Source: Flagellimonas meridianipacifica
GTDB taxonomy: Bacteria; Bacteroidota; Bacteroidia; Flavobacteriales; Flavobacteriaceae
Direction: 5' to 3'
Assembly: GCF_003001695.1 (NCBI RefSeq)
Contig: NZ_PVYX01000001.1
Span: forward strand, 310,001-374,000
Length of the DNA: 64,000 nt
The notes beneath the pieces are model-generated. The model saw only the letters and a list, made by a program, of their open reading frames with translations, did not search any database and was not told where the DNA came from. Made by a program: the position numbers and the translations under genes. This document shows positions 7,271 through 15,857 of this stretch, one piece after another (positions within the stretch are counted from its first letter, which is position 1; each line of letters opens with the position of its first letter).

Positions 7271-8671
7271 TTATTGTAAGGCCGATATCTCTTCTTTTAA
7301 AAAATCAGACAATAGAACCTCCCGATTTAACTCTTGGTCCCAGAGTGACTTGTTGGATAAAATGGTATTGACCATTAATTCTATATTATCCAAATCCCAA
7401 ACCTCTTGAAAGAAAGTGATATAGCTTTCATTATCCTTAATCGGAATTTTTTCAGAATGGTATTCCCCTTTATAGAACAATATGAGGTGAGCCAGGGCAT
7501 TGACTAAACCTTCAGGCACCTGCTTGTAACGTTCCAAATAGCTCAAAATACTGGGCAAAACCCTTACTCTGAACTTGGATATAGAATTCAAAGAAATATC
7601 CAATAACTTATGTTTTATAAATGGATTCTTAAATCGTTCCAACACTTCGTATGCATAGGCTTCAAGCTCCTCTTTAGGCATATCCAGGGTGGGTATGATT
7701 TCCTTAAAAATGATTTGGTTAAGAAATTTCGCCATCTTTTCGTCCTCCACAGCATCGCGAACCTCTTTGAACCCGTTCAGATAAGCAATAGGCACCATGG
7801 CTGTGTGCGTACCATTCAAAATCCGAACCTTTCGGGTTCTAAACGGGGTCAAATCATCGGTAAATATTACGTTCAAACCTGCTTCTCCAAATCGAAGAAG
7901 GTCTTCAAGTTTCTTAGGGCCTTCTATGACCCATAAATGAAAAGGCTCGGCCTTTACAACAAGATTATCTTCATAGCCCAACTTCTCCTGAATGACATGA
8001 ATATTATCCTTTGGAAAACCGGGAACAATTCTGTCAACCAAAGTGTTATAGAAAATAACCCTACGTTCAACCCACTGAACAAAATCCTTTGATAAATTCC
8101 AAAGCTCAATGTACTTTAGAACGCATTCTTTGAGCTTGTCCCCATTTTTTTCAATCAATTCGCAAGGAAGGATTTTTAATTCCTTTGGGGGATGTTTATC
8201 AAAGCTGATAAAATAATGATGCAATAAGGCTGTAAGTTTTCCGGGAAACGTTTTAGGTAGCGTTTTTGGATTATCGTCCTTTTCATCGAAAACGATTCCC
8301 GCTTCGGTAGTGTTGGACACAATAAACTCTAAATCCGGGTTTTCTGCGAGTTCTAAAAAAGCCTGATAATTCTCAAAGGGATTTAGGACACCTTCAATGG
8401 AAGTAATTAACCTAGTGGTTTGGGTTTTTCTGCCTTTTTCCAGGCCTTCAAGTAAAACATGGTAAAGGCCCTCTTGTTCATTAATCCATGCTCCCATTCC
8501 TTTTTGCAAAGGTTGAACAATCTGAATGTTCCCATTAAAATTGGTTTTCTCGTTAAGGATGTCCACCATCCAATCCACAAATCCTCTCAAAAAATTACCT
8601 TCGCCAAATTGAATGACACGAATGGGCCGTTCTGGCACCATGGGCGACGTTTTTTTATTTAGTTTTTTCAT
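7271..8671 (-). CDS. uxaB: tagaturonate reductase (altronate oxidoreductase)
   Basis: A 466-residue member of the long-chain mannitol dehydrogenase family that reduces D-tagaturonate to D-altronate with NADH. The Rossmann motif lies near the N-terminus (VIQFGEGNFLRGF, residues 19-31). The catalytic Lys, Asn and His of the family are seen in KVRILNGTHTAM. The N-terminal insertions and 'NTTEAGI' are typical of UxaB rather than of mannitol or fructuronate members. It lies 12 bases downstream of uxaC in the same orientation, so both belong to the galacturonate branch and probably share a transcript with the lacI-type gene. A gap without features (7111-7270) follows its stop. Confidence 0.92.
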   Translation of the reverse strand: MKKLNKKTSPMVPERPIRVIQFGEGNFLRGFVDWMVDILNEKTNFNGNIQIVQPLQKGMGAWINEQEGLYHVLLEGLEKGRKTQTTRLITSIEGVLNPFENYQAFLELAENPDLEFIVSNTTEAGIVFDEKDDNPKTLPKTFPGKLTALLHHYFISFDKHPPKELKILPCELIEKNGDKLKECVLKYIELWNLSKDFVQWVERRVIFYNTLVDRIVPGFPKDNIHVIQEKLGYEDNLVVKAEPFHLWVIEGPKKLEDLLRFGEAGLNVIFTDDLTPFRTRKVRILNGTHTAMVPIAYLNGFKEVRDAVEDEKMAKFLNQIIFKEIIPTLDMPKEELEAYAYEVLERFKNPFIKHKLLDISLNSISKFRVRVLPSILSYLERYKQVPEGLVNALAHLILFYKGEYHSEKIPIKDNESYITFFQEVWDLDNIELMVNTILSNKSLWDQELNREVLLSDFLKEEISALQ

Positions 8672-8683
8672 GTTGCCTATGAA

Positions 8684-10132
8684 TCAAAATCCGAAGTAGT
8701 CTTTGGCATTATGATAGCAAATATCCGATACGATTTTCCCCAACCACTTCTCATCAGCTGGTAATTCGCCATTTTGGACATCGGTCCCCAAAAGGTTGCA
8801 CAAGATTCTACGGAAATATTCGTGTCTTGGGAATGACAAGAAGCTTCTTGAATCAGTTAGCATACCAATAAAGCAACTTAACAGACCTAAATTGGAAAGA
8901 CTGTTCAATTGTTTTTCCATACCATCTTTTTGGTCCAAGAACCACCAAGCCGAACCGAACTGCATTTTTCCTTTAACGCTACCGTCATTAAAATTTCCTA
9001 TCATACTGGCAAAAACTTCGTTATCCGATGGGTTTAAATTGTAGATGATTGTCTTCGTCAACTGATCGGTACTATCCAAAAGATTTAAAAAATTGGCAAG
9101 GGGTCTTGCCTGCTGAAAATCGCCAATACTGTCAAATCCCGTATCGGGGCCAAGCTTGGACAGCATTCTTTGATTGGTATTGCGCAGAGCACCCAAATGA
9201 AACTGCTGCACCCATCCAACCTCGTCATATTTTCTGCCAAGATGGACCAAAGTCTCAAATTTGAAGTAGGCTATCTCCGTATTGGACAAATTTTTGCCAC
9301 TCAAAACTTGTTGAAAGATCAAGGAAGCATCAAATTCTCCTAAATCAAAGTTGTGCAACTGCTCCAATCCATGGTCCGCGCTCTTGCAACCTAATTCGTT
9401 AAAAAACAATATGCGTTGATAAAGCGCTTGAATCAAATCCGAATAGGTCTTGATTTCGTAATCAACACATTCACCCAAACGGTTTAGATAATCAATATAT
9501 CCTTTGGATTCTTCTACCGAATAGGCCTTATCAGGTCTGAAGGATGGGAGAAGTTTTAGGTTAGGTTCCTCCCTTTGAAATTTTGCATGATCTCTTAAAT
9601 CATCTATTGGGTCGTCGGTGGTAGCTACGACATCCACATTCATTTTTTCCAAAAGGCCCTTTGTTCTAAACTCCTTTTCTTGAAGAAGCTCTCCGGTCAA
9701 GTCATATATCCGCTTTGCACTGTTTGAATCAAGAAGCTCAGAAATACCAAAATATCTTTGGAGTTCCATATGCGTCCAATGATAAAGTGGGTTTCTAAGG
9801 GTGTAGGGAACCGTTTTTGCCCACATCATAAACTTTTCATCATCAGTGGCATCTCCAGTAATGTATTTCTCTTCAATCCCCAATGTGCGCATCGCACGCC
9901 ACTTATAATGGTCGCCTTTTAACCATACTTGTGTACAGTTATCATACTGATGGTTTTCTGCAATTTCCATCGCAGGCAGATGATTGTGATAATCAATGAT
10001 GGGTAAGGCCTTGGCAAAATCGTGGTAAAGCATTTTGGCAAAATCATTCTGAAGTAAAAAATCTTCATCCATGAATTTAGAATTTGATTTGTGCAATCGA
10101 TTGTCCTTAGTTTTCTTTATGGATATTGCCAT
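8684..10132 (-). CDS. uxaC: uronate (glucuronate/galacturonate) isomerase
   Basis: The enzyme interconverts D-glucuronate with D-fructuronate and D-galacturonate with D-tagaturonate, the first step of both branches here. It is an amidohydrolase-fold protein with the metal motif H49-N-H51 (PIIDYHNHLP) and other family segments (YHWTHMELQRYFG, HLGALRNTNQRM). The frame opens at an ATG at 10132 (482 residues), but homology with UxaC begins at about residue 20 (FMDEDFLLQ), where other UxaC proteins start. An ATG at 10072 (M21) is therefore a serious alternative start. A LacI-type operator lies inside this extra stretch (10087-10104), which supports the shorter protein. The stop is 12 bases before uxaB. 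Confidence 0.93.
   Translation of the reverse strand: MAISIKKTKDNRLHKSNSKFMDEDFLLQNDFAKMLYHDFAKALPIIDYHNHLPAMEIAENHQYDNCTQVWLKGDHYKWRAMRTLGIEEKYITGDATDDEKFMMWAKTVPYTLRNPLYHWTHMELQRYFGISELLDSNSAKRIYDLTGELLQEKEFRTKGLLEKMNVDVVATTDDPIDDLRDHAKFQREEPNLKLLPSFRPDKAYSVEESKGYIDYLNRLGECVDYEIKTYSDLIQALYQRILFFNELGCKSADHGLEQLHNFDLGEFDASLIFQQVLSGKNLSNTEIAYFKFETLVHLGRKYDEVGWVQQFHLGALRNTNQRMLSKLGPDTGFDSIGDFQQARPLANFLNLLDSTDQLTKTIIYNLNPSDNEVFASMIGNFNDGSVKGKMQFGSAWWFLDQKDGMEKQLNSLSNLGLLSCFIGMLTDSRSFLSFPRHEYFRRILCNLLGTDVQNGELPADEKWLGKIVSDICYHNAKDYFGF
10087..10104. promoter_or_regulatory. LacI-type operator in the uxaC leader
   Basis: TGTGCAATCGATTGT starting at 10090 matches the perfect operator at 26779-26798 on one half and all but the end of the other half. 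It falls between the two candidate starts of uxaC (residues about 10-16 of the long form). Regulation by the adjacent LacI-family protein is inferred. Confidence 0.5.
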
Positions 10133-10155
10133 GTAGCGTTATTAAATTGTAGGAT

Positions 10156-11187
10156 TTATGATTTCTTTTTCAATGATGAGGCCCTCACAATCAATTCAGG
10201 TTGTAAGACGGTCTTTTTGGGAACAATTTCCTTTTTCTCTGAATTGAGTGCGTTGAAGAAAAGATTGGCGGCTGTATGCCCCATTTCTATGGGAAACTGA
10301 TTCACTGAAGTCAAAGGAGGGTCTGTGAAAGAAGTAAAGGGTTCGTTCAAAAAACCTACCAAAGCAACATCCTCAGGTATTTTGAGTCCTTTCTCTTTTA
10401 AAACCTGCATGGCTCCCATCGCCGCATAGTCACTGGCAGAGAATATGGCATCAAAATCCGCACCACTGTTCAATAAATCTTGTGCATGTGAACGCCCATC
10501 CTCTAGCTGAAGATTACCGCTAAAAATCAAAGTTTCGTCCCGTTCAATGCCATGGTCTTCCAATGCGTTCACATATCCACGATAGCGCTCCTTATAAATA
10601 TCTATTTTTCGTTCCGTAGTGAAATGTGCAATTCTAGTACACCCTTGTTCAATCAAATGGGAAGTAGCTAGGTAAGCACCTTGATAATCATCAATTACAA
10701 CTTGACTAGTTTGCAAGTTGGGCGTGGTTCTATCAAACAATACTAAGGGAAGTCCACGTTCCAATACTTGCTCATAATGATCAAACTGTTGGGTATTTTT
10801 ACCAATAGAAGCTATAATTCCATCCACCCTTGCGTTCAAAAAGGCCTTGACCGCATTCTCCTCATTATCAAATACCTCATTCGATTGACTAACTATAACT
10901 CTATAATCCAAAGAATTCGCGACCTCTTCAACACCTCTAATAATAGAAGAGAAAAAAGCACGGTTTATAGTAGGAACCAACATTCCAATAAGTTGCGTGC
11001 GCCCACTCCTCAACGCAGATGCTATTTGGTTCGGTTCATAATTGAGTTCCCGAGCCGTTTTCAGAACAGCTTTGCGGGTAGTATCACTTATCCTAGGATT
11101 CCCATTTAGAGCTCGGGATACCGTAGAAGCTGTCACATTCAACTTTTCAGCGATATCGTGTATGGTTGTTTTTTTTGTGTTTTCCAT
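10156..11187 (-). CDS. LacI-family transcriptional regulator of the uronate locus
   Basis: The 343-residue protein (start MENTKKTTIHDIA at 11187; an ATG three codons upstream at 11196 is possible) has a standard LacI layout. The helix-turn-helix is in residues about 6-30 (TIHDIAEKLNVTASTVSRALNG), followed by the hinge helix (PNQIASALRSG). A periplasmic-binding-protein-like effector domain begins with LIGMLVPTINRAFFSSII. It is divergent to the TonB receptor operon and is followed by uxaC at about 23 bases, so it is probably the local sensor of a uronate or a pathway intermediate. Palindromes of LacI type with the central CG step lie upstream of the locus's transcription units. Confidence 0.92.
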   Translation of the reverse strand: MENTKKTTIHDIAEKLNVTASTVSRALNGNPRISDTTRKAVLKTARELNYEPNQIASALRSGRTQLIGMLVPTINRAFFSSIIRGVEEVANSLDYRVIVSQSNEVFDNEENAVKAFLNARVDGIIASIGKNTQQFDHYEQVLERGLPLVLFDRTTPNLQTSQVVIDDYQGAYLATSHLIEQGCTRIAHFTTERKIDIYKERYRGYVNALEDHGIERDETLIFSGNLQLEDGRSHAQDLLNSGADFDAIFSASDYAAMGAMQVLKEKGLKIPEDVALVGFLNEPFTSFTDPPLTSVNQFPIEMGHTAANLFFNALNSEKKEIVPKKTVLQPELIVRASSLKKKS

Positions 11188-11238
11188 TTCGTACAAACGA
11201 ACTTTTTACAAAAATACTTAGCTCTAAGATTCTAAAAC

Positions 11239-11255
11239 ATGTAATCGATTGCGCA
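11239..11255. promoter_or_regulatory. weak LacI-type operator near the lacI start
   Basis: GTAATCGATTGCGCA (11241-11255) shares the AATCGATTGC half with the strong operators but is degenerate on the other side. It lies about 50 bases upstream of the lacI-type gene and may give autoregulation. Confidence 0.35.
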
Positions 11256-11387
11256 ATTTATAGATTAATTAGACTATTAAAAAATATTGACCAAATTTTT
11301 TTAAATGGAAGAAAAAGCTTTGATTTATTTGTATTTGCTCATTTTTTGCGTCTATTATTTGTGAATTTAATATTTCTTTATTATTTA

Positions 11388-11401
11388 TGCAATCGATTGC
11401 A
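11388..11401. promoter_or_regulatory. LacI-type operator before the TonB receptor operon
   Basis: Perfect palindrome TGCAATCGATTGCA, 32 bases upstream of the TonB receptor start and between two divergent units. It has the same core as the operator at 26779-26798. Binding by the neighbouring LacI-family protein is inferred. Confidence 0.65.
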
Positions 11402-11433
11402 CAAACAAACAAACTGAAATTGATTATCAAATA

Positions 11434-14301
11434 ATGAAGATGCTAACAATCAGAAAAACAATTGTCCCAATCTGGTTTTTATGTTTTGGTTTTGTCCTTT
11501 CTTGGGGCAATGAACCTGTAAAGATTTCTTCCCGCCATGAGGCATTCCAATCTTTTGGTGCCGTAAGCGGACGTGTTTTAGGCGAGGCTGGAGAACCACT
11601 GCCCGGAGCTTCTGTAGTAATCCGTCAATTGGTTATCGGAACTAGCAGCTCCTTGGAAGGACTGTTCAATTTACCTCGAGTTCCTTATGGGTCTCATGAA
11701 ATTGAGGTTTCCTATATCGGTTTTGAACCGTATCGTACGACAATTGAGGTCAATTCTTCTTCCCTTTCTTTAGGAGATATTGTATTGCAACCATCGGTTA
11801 ATACGCTAGGTGAAGTAATTGTAACCGGAAGTTTGGAAGGACAGCAACGAGCTTTCAACCAGCAAAAAAATGCGGATAATATTAAAACCATTGTTTCGGC
11901 AGATTTGATAGGACGCTTTCCAGATATTAACGTAGGGGAAGCCATGCAACGCGTTTCTGGTGTCACTATTGAAAGAGATAACGGTGAAGGTAGTATCGTG
12001 AAAATCAGGGGAACCCCTCAAAACTTTACCACGGTATCCATTAATGGTGAGCAAATTCCAACTACGGATGAAGGAGGTGGTCGTACAGAAGGACTTGCGC
12101 TTATTAGCGCAGATCAATTGGCCTCAATGGAAGTTAGCAAAGCGATTACACCAGAAATGGACGGTGACGCAGTGGGAGGTGCCATTAATCTAATAACGCC
12201 AACAGCGGCCTCGGCCAAAGGAAGAATTAAAGGTTCTATAGGTGGTGGCTATAACGACCTATTTCAAAGAGGTAGTCAAATCGTACGATTAAAATACGAC
12301 CGAAGATTTGCAGATAACAAATTCGGAATACTCTTTGGAGGTAGCTACTATAACACGGTAAACGGTGAAGAGCGGTTTGAAGCTACCTATCGCAATCGCC
12401 GAATCGGTAGCGAAGATGACCCCAATTCATTCAGGGCCAATGTCATTGATGATTATCGGTTACGCCCTTTACTGAATGAAAGGACTCGAATAGGCGTTAA
12501 TGCCACATTTGACTATCGTTTTAACGACAACTCTCAGGTAATCTTCAAAGCGATATATAATAAACTTGAAGATGAATCTTTGAGAAGGAGAATCCGTTTT
12601 CGTCCAAGGAACAACTACAATGACCCCCTGAATCCCGACATTGCCGGTCCGGATAATGATGTACGTGTGAGGCGTGACATCAATGATCGTGTTATTGACA
12701 GGGAAAACATCACAATAACCTTTGATGGAAAGCATCCGCTTGGGACTTTTGGACAGCTTGATTATGGAATCAACTACACTCGTTCAGAGAGGGTTTTACG
12801 AAGTGATCGTTTTGTTTTTCGGGAACGCGATTTAACCCTACAACTGACCAGAGATGGGGATTTCACCTTGTTCTCTTCTCCAGATTTCGACTTTGAGGAC
12901 TATGCAGCCTATGATTTCAACTCGTTTCAACAAGATAAACCCATACTGAATCGAGGCGACAACACAGTAGCCAAAATAAACCTTACGGTTCCTTTTAATC
13001 TTGGAAAAAACGCGGGAGAATTCAAAACAGGAGGAAAATATCGAGACTTGGATAATATTCGAAGAAGAAACACCATAGAGTACAATGAATTCAATGGTCC
13101 GTACAATCTCACCCAAGTCTTTGACAACAACGAAAGTTCCATTTTTGATGGTCGTTATCAAATGGGGCGTTTCCCTGACCCACAAAGAGCCATGCAGCAC
13201 TTTGTAGATAATCAAGCGGCCTACCAAATTGATGAAAACGCTTCTCGTATTAACAGTGAGAGCTTCTTTTTTGATGCGGGTGAAGATGTTTATGCTGCCT
13301 ATTTCCAAGGAAAACTACAGTTTAATAAATTCAGGGTTTTGGCCGGTGTACGTTATGAGAAAACCGATGTGAATTATGATGCACTAAGGCTGGAGATAGA
13401 ACCACCAGCTCAGGATGGAGCACCGGCTGTTCCAATTTCATCAGAACCAGTTTCCGGAAGTAATTCTTATGACTTCTTTTTACCTATGGTACATCTTAGG
13501 TATGAACTTAATGACCGCACAAACCTTAGGTTTGCTTATACCCAATCGTATGCCAGACCGGAACTTCAAGACTTGGTTCCATCACAAAATATCAACTTTG
13601 CAGACCAGTTGTTGACTACTGGAAATCCAGAGTTGTTGCCTGCAAGTGCAGACAATCTTGATTTGCTTTTTGAATCCTATTTAAAAGGAGCAGGGGTTAT
13701 TTCAGGTGGAGTTTTCTACAAGAGGATTGAAAACTTCATTTTTGATCAGATTTCCAATGTCGATTTCAACAATGATGTATTCCTTCAAACCGAACCGATT
13801 AATGGGGATGAAGCTGAGTTGTTGGGTGTAGAGTTGAACTTTACCAAAAAACTTGACTTTTTACCAGGATTTCTCTCAGGTCTTGGCGTCTTTTTAAACT
13901 ACACATGGGTTGATTCCAACAGTAGTTTTGAGTTTTTTGATGAGGATACAGAAGAAACTCTCGTTAGAGACGATGTTTCTTTTGTTGGTCAAGCAGATAA
14001 CACTTGGAATGCTGCGCTTTCATATGATTTGGGTGGATTCAGTGCAAGAGCTTCTTTGAATTATAATGGACGTTCGCTTTTAAGTTTTTCGGATGACCCA
14101 GAACAGGATTTTTTCTTGGAAGAACGCTATCAGTTGGATGTAAACGCATCACAAAAGATTTCAGACAACTTAACGGTCTTCGTTGAATTCGTCAATCTTA
14201 CCAACGAACCTAACTTAGAGTTCCAGTCTGTACGCAGCCAGGTTACCAATTATGAGATTTATGATTGGTCTGCCCGATTTGGTCTAAATTTTAAATTCTA
14301 A
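11434..14301 (+). CDS. TonB-dependent outer membrane receptor (Caulobacter/Xanthomonas type)
   Basis: A 955-residue receptor: signal peptide (to about residue 25), a CarboxypepD-regulatory-like beta domain (about 45-120, VSGRVLGEAGEPLPGASV), a TonB-box-like EVIVTGS, then the plug with IGRFPDINVGEAMQRVSGV and VSINGEQIP. A 22-strand barrel follows, ending in the aromatic terminus FGLNFKF. The plug wording is that of the TonB-Xanth-Caul family, not of SusC. No SusD-like gene follows; a beta-helix lipoprotein does, four bases later. The likely job is energised uptake of pectic oligosaccharides or uronates released by the enzymes of the same operon. It is the first gene of a seven-gene unit behind a LacI-type operator. 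Confidence 0.9.
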   Translation: MKMLTIRKTIVPIWFLCFGFVLSWGNEPVKISSRHEAFQSFGAVSGRVLGEAGEPLPGASVVIRQLVIGTSSSLEGLFNLPRVPYGSHEIEVSYIGFEPYRTTIEVNSSSLSLGDIVLQPSVNTLGEVIVTGSLEGQQRAFNQQKNADNIKTIVSADLIGRFPDINVGEAMQRVSGVTIERDNGEGSIVKIRGTPQNFTTVSINGEQIPTTDEGGGRTEGLALISADQLASMEVSKAITPEMDGDAVGGAINLITPTAASAKGRIKGSIGGGYNDLFQRGSQIVRLKYDRRFADNKFGILFGGSYYNTVNGEERFEATYRNRRIGSEDDPNSFRANVIDDYRLRPLLNERTRIGVNATFDYRFNDNSQVIFKAIYNKLEDESLRRRIRFRPRNNYNDPLNPDIAGPDNDVRVRRDINDRVIDRENITITFDGKHPLGTFGQLDYGINYTRSERVLRSDRFVFRERDLTLQLTRDGDFTLFSSPDFDFEDYAAYDFNSFQQDKPILNRGDNTVAKINLTVPFNLGKNAGEFKTGGKYRDLDNIRRRNTIEYNEFNGPYNLTQVFDNNESSIFDGRYQMGRFPDPQRAMQHFVDNQAAYQIDENASRINSESFFFDAGEDVYAAYFQGKLQFNKFRVLAGVRYEKTDVNYDALRLEIEPPAQDGAPAVPISSEPVSGSNSYDFFLPMVHLRYELNDRTNLRFAYTQSYARPELQDLVPSQNINFADQLLTTGNPELLPASADNLDLLFESYLKGAGVISGGVFYKRIENFIFDQISNVDFNNDVFLQTEPINGDEAELLGVELNFTKKLDFLPGFLSGLGVFLNYTWVDSNSSFEFFDEDTEETLVRDDVSFVGQADNTWNAALSYDLGGFSARASLNYNGRSLLSFSDDPEQDFFLEERYQLDVNASQKISDNLTVFVEFVNLTNEPNLEFQSVRSQVTNYEIYDWSARFGLNFKF

Positions 14302-14305
14302 CACA

Positions 14306-15814
14306 ATGAGAATAAAAAGTAAACTCATGCGCACAGGTATCGTAATCATTACCTTGTTTCTGGTGTTTTCTTGCAATGACGATGATGATTCATTTGAACC
14401 ACCAACCTTCGATTCCCCTGAAATAGAACTTTCCATAGATAGTGGATCATTCCGTATTGGCCAAACCATAAGGGTAACAGCCGAATATGAAGCATCCGCC
14501 CTGTTTAGGGAGTTTGTGGTGCAAAGGGGCAATTCTATAATTGAGCGCATAACCTATCCAGAAAGAACAGAGGGAGAAGATGACTTCACATTCGAGTTCT
14601 TAATAACAGATGATCTTTTGGGCACAACCCAAACTTTTACATTTACTGTTACCGATTCCCTCGGTGAATCGGAAAGTGCAACCTTTACGGCAACCGTTTC
14701 TGAAGTGGAGCCCGCCTTTGCTTTCGAAGATGTAGAAATCAACGGAACCACTTTTAGACAAGTAACTGGAAGGATTAACTTTGATGAGACCTTTGACAGG
14801 GATAACCTTTGGTTGCTCAATGGCGAAGTTGAGGTGGACGACATTACAACCTTGACCATTGAAGAAGGCACCACCGTATACGCTTTGGATGAAAACACCG
14901 AGCTCAACGTTCAAATCGGAGGTACCCTATTAGCCGAAGGAACTCGGGAAGAACCCATTATATTCACATCCATAAATGCGGCACCCAATCAACCTGAAGA
15001 CCCGGATAATGGGGATTGGATTGGAGTGGTACTCCGAGGAGATGACACTCCAGACGGTAACTCGGGAATTTTAAGATATGTGCGTATTGAGAATGGCGGA
15101 AACGGGGATGAGGCACTCCAACTACGACAAGTAGGAGGCGCAACCACAATTGACTTTGTTCAAATTCACAATGCGGATGATACCGGAATCCGAATGCGGG
15201 GCGGTTTTGTAAACTTAAAGCACATCTTTGTAACCAAACCAGATGATCGCGGTGTACGCTATAGTGATGGTTGGGAAGGTAATGGTCAGTTTTGGGTTAT
15301 TGTTACCGATGTAGATGATAGTGAAGGTATTCTCGGAAGGGATACCGATGAATCCCCTAGAAACTCGGATGCTATAATGTCCAACGTTACGGTCATTGGT
15401 CCACTTCTCGTTGGTGATGGTGCGGGTGACACGGATGGGGTCCAAATACGGGATGGAGGCCAAGGAGAATTCCATAACTTTATTGTTACCGGTTTTGACG
15501 ATTCCTTCAGAAACAGAAGCGATGATGGTGATATGATCATTAGAAATTCCGCCGTATTTGGTAATGGTCAGGCGGGAGATGAGGACGGATTGCATAGCAG
15601 TATTGATGATGAATACTTAGATCCAGTAAATCAGAATTCGGTAGACGAAATAACCTTAACGGACACCTTTATTGGGGTTTCTACCACCAATTCATCGGAT
15701 GCTTCAACACTAGGCGATTTCTTCGAAGCTGTGAACTTCGTTGGAGCCGTTTCACCAGATGATGATTGGACCTTGGGATGGACCATCAATTTTGATGGTA
15801 CACCAAGAGAATAA
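14306..15814 (+). CDS. surface lipoprotein with Ig-like and beta-helix domains
   Basis: A 502-residue lipoprotein with a lipobox ending FSC (C23 with the start at 14306). The mature end CNDDDD is the acidic signature that flavobacteria use to send lipoproteins to the cell surface. Residues about 40-135 form an Ig/PKD-like module (IRVTAEYEA, FTFTVTDSLGES). Residues about 145-470 form a right-handed parallel beta-helix (LTIEEGTTVYA, GGTLLAEGTREEPIIFTS, GILRYVRIENGG). No polysaccharide lyase or GH28 catalytic pattern is visible, so a binding or capture role next to the TonB receptor is likely; it takes the place a SusD would hold. The ligand is unknown. Confidence 0.8.
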   Translation: MRIKSKLMRTGIVIITLFLVFSCNDDDDSFEPPTFDSPEIELSIDSGSFRIGQTIRVTAEYEASALFREFVVQRGNSIIERITYPERTEGEDDFTFEFLITDDLLGTTQTFTFTVTDSLGESESATFTATVSEVEPAFAFEDVEINGTTFRQVTGRINFDETFDRDNLWLLNGEVEVDDITTLTIEEGTTVYALDENTELNVQIGGTLLAEGTREEPIIFTSINAAPNQPEDPDNGDWIGVVLRGDDTPDGNSGILRYVRIENGGNGDEALQLRQVGGATTIDFVQIHNADDTGIRMRGGFVNLKHIFVTKPDDRGVRYSDGWEGNGQFWVIVTDVDDSEGILGRDTDESPRNSDAIMSNVTVIGPLLVGDGAGDTDGVQIRDGGQGEFHNFIVTGFDDSFRNRSDDGDMIIRNSAVFGNGQAGDEDGLHSSIDDEYLDPVNQNSVDEITLTDTFIGVSTTNSSDASTLGDFFEAVNFVGAVSPDDDWTLGWTINFDGTPRE

Positions 15815-15857
15815 AAATAAGTTTGAGTTGGTTAGTTTTAGTTTAAAGAAATTGTAA

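Noticed and set aside
11434-14301. SusC of a SusC/SusD pair
   Set aside because: The plug motifs are of the TonB-Xanth-Caul type and the next gene has no SusD features.
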